Below, piece by piece: positions 1-6,146 of a stretch of 7,005 bases of DNA. Position 1 is the first letter of the stretch; each line of letters opens with the position of its first letter. Under the pieces are notes generated by a model. That model was not told the DNA's origin. It did no database searches and saw only the letters and a list, made by a program, of their open reading frames with translations. The translations under genes and the position numbers were made by a program. This stretch comes from Pseudomonadota bacterium (GTDB lineage: Bacteria; Desulfobacterota; JAPLJL01): contig JAPLJL010000299.1 in NCBI GenBank assembly GCA_026388615.1, positions 1 to 7,005 of the forward strand. Direction: 5' to 3'.

Positions 1-160
1 GTGAGAAAAAAAATACCATCACCGGACGCTGAAGCCGGACCGCCCGGGTGATTCCCTCCGGGTAGGAAACCCAGTTGATTCCCTCCGCACCGGCCCAACC
101 AGGTAAAAATATCCCAGCTAGAAGCAAAAGGAAAAATATTTTATTAATCATTCGGCTCAT
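1..160 (-). CDS. N-terminus of an exported, probable thioredoxin-fold protein (partial, cut by window edge)
   Basis: Reading the minus strand from the ATG at 158-160, 53 codons stay open to the window edge. The protein opens with a signal peptide: basic n-region (MSRMINK), hydrophobic core (IFFLLLLAGIFLPGW) and a likely cleavage after AGA near residue 25. The mature start (EGINWVSYPEGITRAVRLQ, then RPVMVFFSH) has the layout of secreted thioredoxin-like proteins: a Trp-containing first strand, a helix, then a strand of the type K/R-P-V-hydrophobic that normally runs straight into the CxxC active site. That site lies outside the window, so the redox role is inferred and a non-catalytic thioredoxin fold is possible. 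A second in-frame ATG lies at 149-151. The first has GGAAG about 10 nt upstream and GGA closer in, and gives a better n-region. The gene is 320 bp downstream of pcm and may not be co-transcribed with it. Confidence 0.62.
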   Translation of the reverse strand, partial: MSRMINKIFFLLLLAGIFLPGWAGAEGINWVSYPEGITRAVRLQRPVMVFFFS

Positions 161-206
161 TTTTTCCAATCTTCCGAAGTCCGTATCATTCCCGCTTCTC
201 TATTGT

Positions 207-241
207 CATTCTGCAATCTTCAATCGTCATTCGTCAATCAA
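207..241. repeat. Five-unit heptanucleotide array, consensus CAWTCNN
   Basis: Five 7-bp units follow each other without a break: CATTCTG, CAATCTT, CAATCGT, CATTCGT, CAATCAA. The CAWTC core is constant and the last two bases vary. Two further units of the same word occur at 429-442, and a sister array lies at 3213-3247. Confidence 0.75.
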
Positions 242-243
242 CC

Positions 244-261
244 GCAAGGCTAAAGCCTTGC
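244..261. repeat. Small perfect hairpin GCAAGGC-TAAA-GCCTTGC
   Basis: This is a perfect 7-bp stem with a 4-nt loop directly after the heptamer array, followed by CCTAC. The same arm words return at 3137-3187 with a longer spacer, which suggests a dispersed REP-like family rather than a terminator. There is no T-run on either side in the expected place. Confidence 0.65.
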
Positions 262-346
262 CCTACTCGAGCCCTTGAACCCTTGGCCCCTAGTGTAGTG
301 TCCCAGTAACGGCTTTACATTGGTTAAGATTTTTGGGGTTGATTAT

Positions 347-404
347 GTAGGGGCGGCCTTCCACGGCCGCCCGAAGAAGGGAGCCCGCGGAGGGGCTCCC
401 CTAC
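347..404. repeat. 58-bp paired-hairpin (REP/MITE-like) element with GTAGGGG/CCCCTAC ends
   Basis: Outer 7-bp inverted repeats GTAGGGG (347-353) and CCCCTAC (398-404) bound two hairpins of the same geometry. The first is GGGCGGCC (351-358) with GGCCGCCC (365-372); the second is GGGAGCCC (379-386) with GGGCTCCC (393-400). Each has an 8-bp perfect stem and a 6-nt loop. Two hairpins within inverted ends is the layout of REP doublets and short non-autonomous elements. No transposase is nearby and no clear target-site duplication is visible. Confidence 0.7.
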
Positions 405-480
405 GAAAAAATAATCACTGTCAAGACTCATTCGTCAATCGTAATTTTTTAAAGATTCCCATTCCGCATCTGCTTTCTAA

Positions 481-1155
481 TTATCCCACGTCCCAGCCGT
501 GTTCTCCAACCAGCGGGACGAAAACACAGCCGCCGAAATATTCCTTCCGGGTTCCTCCCCCTTCTTTAACCACCCGGTAAAGTTCCTGGCGCCTTTCCTC
601 CCCTACCGGGATGACCAATCGTCCCCCCTCGGAAAGCTGCTCGACCAGGGGCAGGGGAATCTTCGGGGCCCCGGCGGTTACGATAATCCCGTCAAAGGGG
701 GCGCGCTCCGGCCAGCCGATAGTCCCATCCCCGGTCCGGATCTCGATATTACGGTATCCGAGTTCCCGGAGCCGGGCCCGGGACCGGTCGGCCAGCGGCC
801 CCAACCGCTCCACGGAAAACACCTCCCGGGCCAGCTCCGCCAGGATTGCGAGCTGGTACCCGGAGCCGGTGCCGATTTCCAGGACCTTCTCCCCGCCCCG
901 CAATTCCAGGAGTTCCGTCATGATCGCCACCATGTAAGGCTGGCTGATCGTCTGCCCTTCCCCGATCGGAAGCGGGTGATCATCGTAGGCCTCGCTCCGC
1001 GACTGCTCCGGGACAAACCTGTGCCGGGGCACCTTCCGCATCGCCTCCAGCACCCTCTGGTCTTTGAGGTTTCTCCGCTCCAGCTGGGATTGCACCATTT
1101 CCCGCCGGAGAAGCTCAAATTTTTCTTCCTGGATCTTTTCCTTTTGGGAAAACAT
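481..1155 (-). CDS. pcm: Protein-L-isoaspartate O-methyltransferase
   Basis: This cytoplasmic repair enzyme transfers a methyl group from S-adenosylmethionine to the alpha-carboxyl of L-isoaspartyl residues, which starts their reversion to aspartate. From the ATG at 1153-1155 it is 224 aa, slightly longer than the usual 205-215. The family signatures appear in order: HRFVP (45-49), GQTISQPYMVA (67-77), the SAM-binding motif I VLEIGTGSGY (91-100), GDG (142-144) with GWPE (147-150), FDGIIVTAGAP (154-164), GGRLVIPVG (177-185) and the C-terminal FVPLVGEHGW. All key positions look intact. A longer frame starts at a TTG (1171-1173), but the sequence upstream of it is heptamer repeat. The ATG has a purine-rich AAAGAAG about 5 nt upstream, so I prefer it. 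It lies 202 bp after the amrS stop, across a repeat-filled gap. Confidence 0.95.
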   Translation of the reverse strand: MFSQKEKIQEEKFELLRREMVQSQLERRNLKDQRVLEAMRKVPRHRFVPEQSRSEAYDDHPLPIGEGQTISQPYMVAIMTELLELRGGEKVLEIGTGSGYQLAILAELAREVFSVERLGPLADRSRARLRELGYRNIEIRTGDGTIGWPERAPFDGIIVTAGAPKIPLPLVEQLSEGGRLVIPVGEERRQELYRVVKEGGGTRKEYFGGCVFVPLVGEHGWDVG

Positions 1156-1183
1156 GGCGTCTTCTTTAATCAAACTATCACTC

Positions 1184-1350
1184 TAATGACCAATGACTAA
1201 TTTCTAATTCCTAATCAATTCCCAATGACCGAATAAAGAAAAACTTTAAAAATCAAAATGGGTATTGGGGTTTGTTCATTGATTGGGCATTAGGTCAATT
1301 AGAAATTAAACCTTGATTAGAAATTCGTCATTAGAAATTAGAAATTTATA
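1184..1350. repeat. Heptamer arrays in inverted arrangement (YAATNNN, then ATTNNNN)
   Basis: The left part runs as TAATGAC, CAATGAC, TAATTTC, TAATTCC, TAATCAA (1184-1218). It changes phase into CAATTCC and CAATGAC (1216-1229). The right part carries the complementary words, ending in ATTAGAA, ATTCGTC, ATTAGAA, ATTAGAA, ATTTATA (1316-1350), each exactly 7 bp apart. The halves are imperfect inverted copies around an AT-rich centre (about 1231-1273). This fills the amrS-pcm gap. Confidence 0.7.
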
Positions 1351-1357
1351 AAATAGC

Positions 1358-2284
1358 CTAAACAATCACTTCAATCTCCCGGTTGCATTGGCGGCAGCGG
1401 TTCTTCACCAGCCCGCTCAAATCGGTCCGGTAGCCGACCCGGCGGATCAACAGGCTGGAACACTGGGGGCAATAGGTATTCTGCCCCTTTTCGGAAGCCA
1501 GGTTGCCGAGATACACGTAATCCAGGCGGCGCCGGGCCAGTTCGTAGGCGGTCTGCAGAATATCGGGAGAGGTCGGGGGCTCGTTGAAACGATAGCTGGG
1601 GTGATAGCGGGAAAAATGCAGCGGGATTTCATTCCCCAGGGAAGCCACATAATCAATCAGTTCGCTCAAATCCGAGATCGAATCATTATGGCGGGGAATC
1701 ACCAGGTTGGTAATCTCCACGTGACAGCTCCGGACCGCCAGCTCGATGCATTTTTTCACCGGTTCCAGCCGGGCCCGGCAATTCCGTTTGTAGAATTCCT
1801 CCCGGATGGACTTTAAATCGATGTTCAGGGCGTCGATCCAGGGCAGCATCTCCGCCCAGGGTTCCGGGTTGCAGAACCCGTTGGTCACCAGGACGTTTTT
1901 CAAGCCCTCTGAGCGGAACCGCCGGGCGGTATCCAGGACAAACTCAAACCAGATGGAAGGCTCGTTGTAAGTGAAAGCAATGCCCACCGAGCCGGAATCC
2001 CGGGCCTGGCGGACGAGTTCGTCGATGGAGAGAATCTCGCGCCCCGGATGAAAATGGTAAAGGGGTTTTTTTTCAATCGGGTCCAGATGCAGCGCCGAAA
2101 TCCGGTTGTAAATCAGGCTCCGGAGGGTGCCCCCCTCGTTCCGCCGAACCCGGCAGATGCCGGTTTTCCCTTCGTCAATCCGGCAGAAATGAGGGCATAA
2201 AAGACATTTTACCGCCGCCCCTTTTTCCGAATCCGAGGACGGGGAGGTCAGTTTTTCGTAATAACGGGCTTCGGGGTAGTTCAA
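1358..2284 (-). CDS. amrS: AmmeMemoRadiSam-type radical SAM protein (AmrS/COG1180) lacking the CX3CX2C segment
   Basis: At 308 aa it follows the AmrS layout closely: EARYYEKL (5-12), an N-terminal Cys group CLLCPHFC with C44 (C27, C30, C34, C44), DPIEKKPLYHFHPG (68-81), GIAFTYNEPSIWFEFV (101-116), VLVTNGFCNPEP (131-142), IDALNIDLKS (150-159), LHFSRYHPSYR (222-232) and a C-terminal zinc-ribbon-like set (C272, C275, C297, C300). Family members continue after the HPG...LSI strand with a G-x-GCN-type segment holding CX3CX2C. Here I87 joins directly to DELV (88-91), so about 30 residues including the three cluster cysteines are absent, in frame. Radical SAM catalysis should be impossible without them. 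The start must be TTG (2282-2284): an in-frame TAG lies at 2291-2293 and the next Met is residue 146. No clear Shine-Dalgarno precedes it. The family's substrate is not well established, and no Memo or AMMECR1 partner is in view. It may be non-functional. Confidence 0.85.
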   Translation of the reverse strand: MNYPEARYYEKLTSPSSDSEKGAAVKCLLCPHFCRIDEGKTGICRVRRNEGGTLRSLIYNRISALHLDPIEKKPLYHFHPGREILSIDELVRQARDSGSVGIAFTYNEPSIWFEFVLDTARRFRSEGLKNVLVTNGFCNPEPWAEMLPWIDALNIDLKSIREEFYKRNCRARLEPVKKCIELAVRSCHVEITNLVIPRHNDSISDLSELIDYVASLGNEIPLHFSRYHPSYRFNEPPTSPDILQTAYELARRRLDYVYLGNLASEKGQNTYCPQCSSLLIRRVGYRTDLSGLVKNRCRQCNREIEVIV

Positions 2285-2323
2285 TTTAGTCTAATCGACA
2301 AAGCCAGCAAGGTCATTTCCAAT

Positions 2324-2408
2324 TCATTGCGAGTCCCGCTCTGCGGGACGTGGCAATCTATTATCCGACCGGAGATTGTTTTAGATTGCTTCGATTCGCT
2401 CGCAATGA
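2324..2408. repeat. 85-bp MITE-like element with perfect TCATTGCGAG terminal inverted repeats
   Basis: TCATTGCGAG (2324-2333) and CTCGCAATGA (2399-2408) are perfect 10-bp inverted ends. Inside are a 7-bp stem, 3-nt loop hairpin GTCCCGC-TCT-GCGGGAC (2333-2349) and an inner inverted pair GCAATCT (2353-2359) with AGATTGC (2383-2389). From memory, elements with CATTGCGAG ends and an AGATTGCTTCG interior recur in many unrelated bacterial genomes. It has no coding capacity. It sits between the surA-like stop and the amrS start. Confidence 0.75.
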
Positions 2409-2480
2409 CGGCCTTCATTAATTTTATGCCGTAGTTTCCCGATGGAAGAATATTTCTATATGTCTGGTGGTTGAAAATAT

Positions 2481-3071
2481 TTAAAAAATCTCGATCTCGG
2501 CGCGGTTCCAGAGAATATTCGCCCATTTATTATAAATCTCCGCCAGCTTTTTGCCAGTTGAGCCGAACACCCCGAGTTCCAGGCCGACGTATTTTTCCAC
2601 CAGGAGATTCTCCCGGGCCTGGATCAGAAGCTCGGAACGGTCCAGATCCAGCCAGTTCGAGAATCCCGCCAGGATTTCCTGTCCTTTAATAATGGAATCC
2701 CAGGTCTCGAGCCGAGCCCTGACCTCCCGTTCCTCAATATTGGCCTGGAAATGCCGGGCTTTTTCCATATCCTTCAGGATCAAACGTCTTTCGATTACCT
2801 TGTGGAGGAGCTCTTCTCCGAGAGATTCCGGCACGTCCCCCGCGAACCCGTTCCGGGCGAGCACGACCAGTTCGGGCGGGGGACCTCCCCGCTCCAAGCA
2901 GACAAAAAATAGCTCGAGTTTCAAATCCCGCCCGGTAATCGGCCATTTGTCTATCGCCGCCACCACCCGGTTCCCGGCCGGGGCATCGGTATCGGCGAAA
3001 ATACGGTCCTCAGTCGCGAGCGAAAACAATATGCCCGTCAGCAATATATTTAGCAATCTTGATCTTTTCAT
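2481..3071 (-). CDS. SurA N-domain-like periplasmic chaperone without a PPIase domain
   Basis: This 196-aa protein has a signal peptide (MKRSR, then a hydrophobic stretch to about residue 20, likely cleavage after IFA at 26). The mature part resembles the SurA N-terminal chaperone domain: VVAAIDKWPITGRDL (36-50) is the family's opening strand, LLHKVIERRLILKDMEKA (88-105) the conserved helix before EEREVRARLE (113-122), and the final helix with W183, W188 and AEIEIF matches the way SurA-type proteins close. SurA is usually above 300-400 aa with one or two parvulin domains; here none is present, so chaperoning of unfolded outer-membrane proteins is more likely than isomerase activity. It is 193 bp downstream of the Omp85 gene, which supports a role in barrel delivery (inference). 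The ATG has AGGGGA 9 nt upstream. Assignment rests on distant similarity; another all-helical periplasmic protein is possible. Confidence 0.72.
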   Translation of the reverse strand: MKRSRLLNILLTGILFSLATEDRIFADTDAPAGNRVVAAIDKWPITGRDLKLELFFVCLERGGPPPELVVLARNGFAGDVPESLGEELLHKVIERRLILKDMEKARHFQANIEEREVRARLETWDSIIKGQEILAGFSNWLDLDRSELLIQARENLLVEKYVGLELGVFGSTGKKLAEIYNKWANILWNRAEIEIF

Positions 3072-3136
3072 TTATATTTTTCCCCTTTGCTCCCTGCTCT
3101 TTCTATTAATTTTCATTCCGCAACCCGCAATTCTCA

Positions 3137-3187
3137 GCAAGGCTTCCCTCGACCACAATGTCTCGGGATCTAATCGAAAAGCCTTGC
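3137..3187. repeat. 51-bp inverted repeat with GCAAGGCTT/AAGCCTTGC arms
   Basis: The 9-bp arms GCAAGGCTT (3137-3145) and AAGCCTTGC (3179-3187) are perfect complements around a 33-bp spacer. The arm words are those of the compact hairpin at 244-261, so the two probably belong to one dispersed family. This copy lies in the Omp85 to surA-like gap. Confidence 0.65.
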
Positions 3188-3212
3188 CTTACATTCCGGT
3201 TTGTTTGGTTTT

Positions 3213-3247
3213 CACTCGTCAATCGTCAATCAACAATCGTCAATTCT
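3213..3247. repeat. Five-unit heptanucleotide array, CAATCGT type
   Basis: The units CACTCGT, CAATCGT, CAATCAA, CAATCGT and CAATTCT run head to tail with an exact 7-bp period, ending 17 bp from the Omp85 stop codon. They share their core word and strand orientation with the array at 207-241. Confidence 0.75.
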
Positions 3248-3264
3248 TTCTGCTCTTTGCCATT

Positions 3265-6105
3265 TTAGAACGGGTTCCCCACCGCCAAGTAATATTCGGA
3301 CAACGATTCCCCCGTTTTTTTGTCCAGCTTGAACCCCCAGTCAAAACGGATGGGCCCGATCGGGGTGTAATACCTGAGACCCAGGCCGGCGGTATTCCGC
3401 AGGCCGCCGATTCTGATCCCCTGCGGTTCGTTGAAAAGCGCCCCCCCGTCGGTAAATATCACGCCCCCGAACTTCTGGCTCCCGGGAAAGGGAATCCTGA
3501 GCTCGGCCTGATAATTGGCCAGGATCTTGTCGGGCCCGAGCTTTTTCTCCAGGAACCCCCGGATCGAGTTGGCCCCGCCGAGATAAAACTGTTCTTCCTC
3601 GGGGATATCCTGGTTTTTTCCAAATCCCACGCCGTAACCGATCCGGAGGATGAAAGCCCCCACCACCCGGCCCACCAGTTTATGGTAAACACCCCCGACC
3701 TCGTCCAGCATCAGATAGGATCGATCCGAGGAAAAGCCGGGGTGGGAAAAATCCACCTTGGAGGTAACCAGAAGCCCCTGGGTGGGGTTGAAGATGTCGT
3801 CGCGCAGATCCCAGACCAGGATGGGATTGATGATTCCCAGCCATTCCGAGGAGGGCTGCCTTTCCCCGGCATAAGTCGAAAGGTAATTTCGATGGTAATA
3901 TTTAACTTCGTACCGGAGGGTTCCCTTCAGGTACTTATTGAATTCCCTTTCCAGACCGGCACTCCAAACCGGGAGGTAGAGGTCGTTGTCTTCTACCGTG
4001 GCGTCGCTCCCCCGCCTTTTGAATTCATAATTAAAATCCAGACGGCCCAGGAGGTTGAAGTGGAAAATCCAGGGTTCCCGGTAGCCGGCGTCAAATTTCC
4101 AGTTGGTCACGCGGTAGAGATCCGGGTTGACGAGGTCCTGGGGCCAGTCCAGGTAGCCAAATTTCACTTCCGCCCGGGCCAGCGCCCCCCGGCCGGTTCC
4201 CCATAAATTCTGGTGCTGGACCCCCACGAAGGCGCTCAGGCCCTCTTCGGTTGCGTAACCTCCCCCCATCTCCACGTAACCGCCCTTATCCTCACGAACA
4301 TGGACCAGGAGATCCCAGTCTCCGTGGCTGGGATCCCGAAGAGGCGGCTCGGCTTGAACCTCCCTTAAAAAACCCAGGTTAAAAAGCCTCCGGCGTCCTT
4401 CCACCACTTTTTCAAAATCGTAAGTGTCGCCCGGGTTCAGGTGAAATTCCCTCTGGATCACGTAATCCCGGGTCCAGCGCGTTCCGCTCACGATAATCCG
4501 GTCGAGGCGAACCAGCAAACCCTCTTCGATCAGGTAACTTACGGAGGCCTGGCTCTGATCGGCGGAAAAATCCACCCGGTTTTCCACCCGGGCCAGGAGA
4601 AAACCATTCTGAGCGTACCATTCCGCTACCTTCTTCCGCCCTTCCTCGACCCGGGCGGGATCCAGATACTCCCCGATCCGGAGCGTAACCAGGCGGCCGA
4701 TTTCATCATTGGACAAGGCCTGATTCCCGGTAAAAACTACTTCCCCCACGCGGGTCCGGATCCCTTCTCCCACCCCGATCTTGAGGACGAGGTCCCCGTC
4801 TTCTTCCTTGGTTGCTGGGCGCTTGACCTCCTGCTCCACCCCGGTGATCCGAGCGGAGGCATAACCCAGCTTATGGTATAGAAAAAGGATCGCCTGCAAA
4901 TCCTCATCCAGAACCTCTTCCAGAAAAATCCCGTTGTATTTTTCATAAATATGTCCCAGGAGATCCCGGGTGTTGGTCAGCATCTGTTTCCGGAGCGAAT
5001 CGGAGCTGACCTTCAGGTTTCCGCTGAATTCGATGCGGCGGATGTAAATGGTGGGTCCCTTGTTGACGGAGAAATGATAGACCAGCTCCCGCTGGCTCAG
5101 TTCCTCGGGTACGGTCTTAACCTCGATGAAAACCTTGCCCCGCTGGCGGTAAATTTCCTTGATCTCCCTGGCCTTCTCTTCAATCCAGGCCAGGGAAAAT
5201 TCCTCGTCCTCCTGGATCCGGGTGATCCGGACGAGATCGCGCATTTCCTCTTCGGGGATATCAGGCCCGGAAAAATCCACGCGGATCCGGCGGCCGGCCT
5301 GGATGATAATTTTCACGATCCCGGAGAGGGAAGTCCGTCCCGGATAAACCTCGGGTTCACTCGTCTTGACTTCCCATAAACCCTGGCGCCGATACCACTG
5401 TTTCAGGACTTTGATCTTTTCCTGCAGGGCCCGGAGGTCAAGGCGGTCACCGTTCTTCAGCTTGAGTTCCCGGCGGATTCTTTCCGGGGGGAAATAGGGG
5501 TCGCCGGAAAATTCCACGCCCTCGATCCGGATCGCGGGGCCCTCGTTGACTTCCACCGCAACGGTTACCCCAGGGTCGTCCGGCGCGAACCGGCCCTGGA
5601 TTTCCACCTCGGCCAGGGGAAAACCGGCCGAGAGGAAATAATCCTTCAGAAGCTGCTTGGCCCGGGAAATGATCTGCTCGGAATATTCCAGCCCGGGGCG
5701 GATGCCCTCCTGGTCCCAGACCTTCTGGATCTCCCTTTTCTTGACTGAGTGCAAACCCTTGATCTGGATCTCCCCGATGATCCGGCGGGGAACCAGGTAA
5801 AATTCCACCTCCAGTCCGGTCGGGCCCGGATTAGTTTCGGCGGTCACCCGGTAAAACCTCCGGGTCAGGTATAGGAGCTTGATCGCCCGATCCAGGCTCC
5901 GGGGTGAAAATTGGGTGCCGGGACTGATCCCGGTTAACTTTTCCAGGTCCTTTTCGTAAAGGGGAACCGCGCAGAGATACTTGACCGATGCGATCGTCTC
6001 CCCCTCCCGCTCCGCCGGAAAACCCAGCCGGGGGAAGCCCAGCCAGAGCAAAAGCAACAGCAGCAGCGGAAAAAGAAAAATATTTTTGGGCTTGCGAATC
6101 TCCAA
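3265..6105 (-). CDS. Omp85-family outer-membrane assembly protein (BamA/TamA type) with about seven POTRA domains
   Basis: This 946-aa outer-membrane protein should fold or insert other barrel proteins. A signal peptide (RKPK, then a Leu-rich core, likely cleavage after FPA at 31) is followed by seven POTRA-like repeats: about 36-107, 109-191, 192-273, 274-352, 353-449, 452-531 and 532-609. Their first strands read GEIQIKGL, IEGVEFSG, IRRIEFSG, VGEVVFTG and LDRIIVSG. Residues 610-946 form the C-terminal barrel, with the Omp85 hallmark IRGF (848-851) in LGGANSIRGF, GGVIFTDGG (880-888), GLGLRYYTPIGPIRFDWG (907-924) and a terminal Phe in YYLAVGNPF. Canonical BamA has five POTRAs and TamA three, so it is neither textbook form. 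Adjacency to tamB favours a Tam-like partnership; BamA itself cannot be excluded. The start is TTG at 6103-6105: an in-frame TGA lies at 6124-6126 and no ATG falls between. An out-of-frame ATG at 6125-6127 opens a 4-codon ORF. Confidence 0.93.
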   Translation of the reverse strand: MEIRKPKNIFLFPLLLLLLLWLGFPRLGFPAEREGETIASVKYLCAVPLYEKDLEKLTGISPGTQFSPRSLDRAIKLLYLTRRFYRVTAETNPGPTGLEVEFYLVPRRIIGEIQIKGLHSVKKREIQKVWDQEGIRPGLEYSEQIISRAKQLLKDYFLSAGFPLAEVEIQGRFAPDDPGVTVAVEVNEGPAIRIEGVEFSGDPYFPPERIRRELKLKNGDRLDLRALQEKIKVLKQWYRRQGLWEVKTSEPEVYPGRTSLSGIVKIIIQAGRRIRVDFSGPDIPEEEMRDLVRITRIQEDEEFSLAWIEEKAREIKEIYRQRGKVFIEVKTVPEELSQRELVYHFSVNKGPTIYIRRIEFSGNLKVSSDSLRKQMLTNTRDLLGHIYEKYNGIFLEEVLDEDLQAILFLYHKLGYASARITGVEQEVKRPATKEEDGDLVLKIGVGEGIRTRVGEVVFTGNQALSNDEIGRLVTLRIGEYLDPARVEEGRKKVAEWYAQNGFLLARVENRVDFSADQSQASVSYLIEEGLLVRLDRIIVSGTRWTRDYVIQREFHLNPGDTYDFEKVVEGRRRLFNLGFLREVQAEPPLRDPSHGDWDLLVHVREDKGGYVEMGGGYATEEGLSAFVGVQHQNLWGTGRGALARAEVKFGYLDWPQDLVNPDLYRVTNWKFDAGYREPWIFHFNLLGRLDFNYEFKRRGSDATVEDNDLYLPVWSAGLEREFNKYLKGTLRYEVKYYHRNYLSTYAGERQPSSEWLGIINPILVWDLRDDIFNPTQGLLVTSKVDFSHPGFSSDRSYLMLDEVGGVYHKLVGRVVGAFILRIGYGVGFGKNQDIPEEEQFYLGGANSIRGFLEKKLGPDKILANYQAELRIPFPGSQKFGGVIFTDGGALFNEPQGIRIGGLRNTAGLGLRYYTPIGPIRFDWGFKLDKKTGESLSEYYLAVGNPF

Positions 6106-6127
6106 AATGTGGTTATCCGTTTTTCAT

Positions 6128-6141
6128 TGAGTAACTACTCA
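6128..6141. promoter_or_regulatory. 14-bp palindrome upstream of the Omp85 gene, possible operator
   Basis: TGAGTA-AC-TACTCA is a perfect 6-bp inverted repeat with a 2-bp centre, 23 bp upstream of the TTG start. The position and size would suit a dimeric regulator. It lies at the edge of a repeat-rich gap, so it may have no regulatory meaning. No convincing -35/-10 pair was seen near it. Confidence 0.3.
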
Positions 6142-6146
6142 GGTTG

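Larger units (their letters stand above)
161..480. other. 320-bp intergenic gap filled with small repeats, no gene seen
   Basis: This gap lies between pcm and the thioredoxin-like gene. I see no supported coding region; the short open frames across it read through repeats. In plus-strand order it holds a CAWTCNN heptamer array (207-241), a GCAAGGC/GCCTTGC hairpin (244-261), three C-rich heptamers (CCTTGAA, CCCTTGG, CCCCTAG at 273-293), a GTAGGGG-bounded double hairpin (347-404) and two more heptamers (CATTCGT, CAATCGT at 429-442). None of the hairpins is followed by a T-run on the minus strand, so none is a convincing intrinsic terminator for pcm. Confidence 0.7.

Noticed and set aside
207..241. 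CRISPR-like array
   Set aside because: The units are 7 bp with no spacers, and no cas genes are present.
347..404. Intrinsic terminator for pcm
   Set aside because: The hairpins are strong, but no T-run follows them on the minus strand. The paired geometry and inverted ends fit a repeat element better.
1156..1173. Upstream TTG start for pcm adding six residues
   Set aside because: The ATG at 1153-1155 has the better purine-rich upstream sequence, and the region before the TTG is heptamer repeat.
499..1200. 233-codon plus-strand open frame
   Set aside because: It is a shadow of pcm, whose minus-strand translation has all methyltransferase motifs. The plus frame is low-complexity and Pro/Gly-rich.
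1224..1260. Possible promoter upstream of pcm on the minus strand (TTGATT and TTTATT)
   Set aside because: The spacing is about 13 bp instead of 16-18, and the region is AT-rich repeat, where such matches arise by chance.
2281..2526. 81-codon minus-strand open frame between the surA-like gene and amrS
   Set aside because: Much of it is a translation of the TCATTGCGAG repeat (the AVIASESKQS peptide), a well-known spurious product of such elements. It also overlaps the end of the surA-like gene and has no signature.
2551..4206. 551-codon plus-strand open frame
   Set aside because: It lies antisense to the Omp85 and SurA-like genes and across the repeat gap between them. The translation is rich in Pro, Arg and Ser with no domain, while the minus-strand frames carry clear family motifs.
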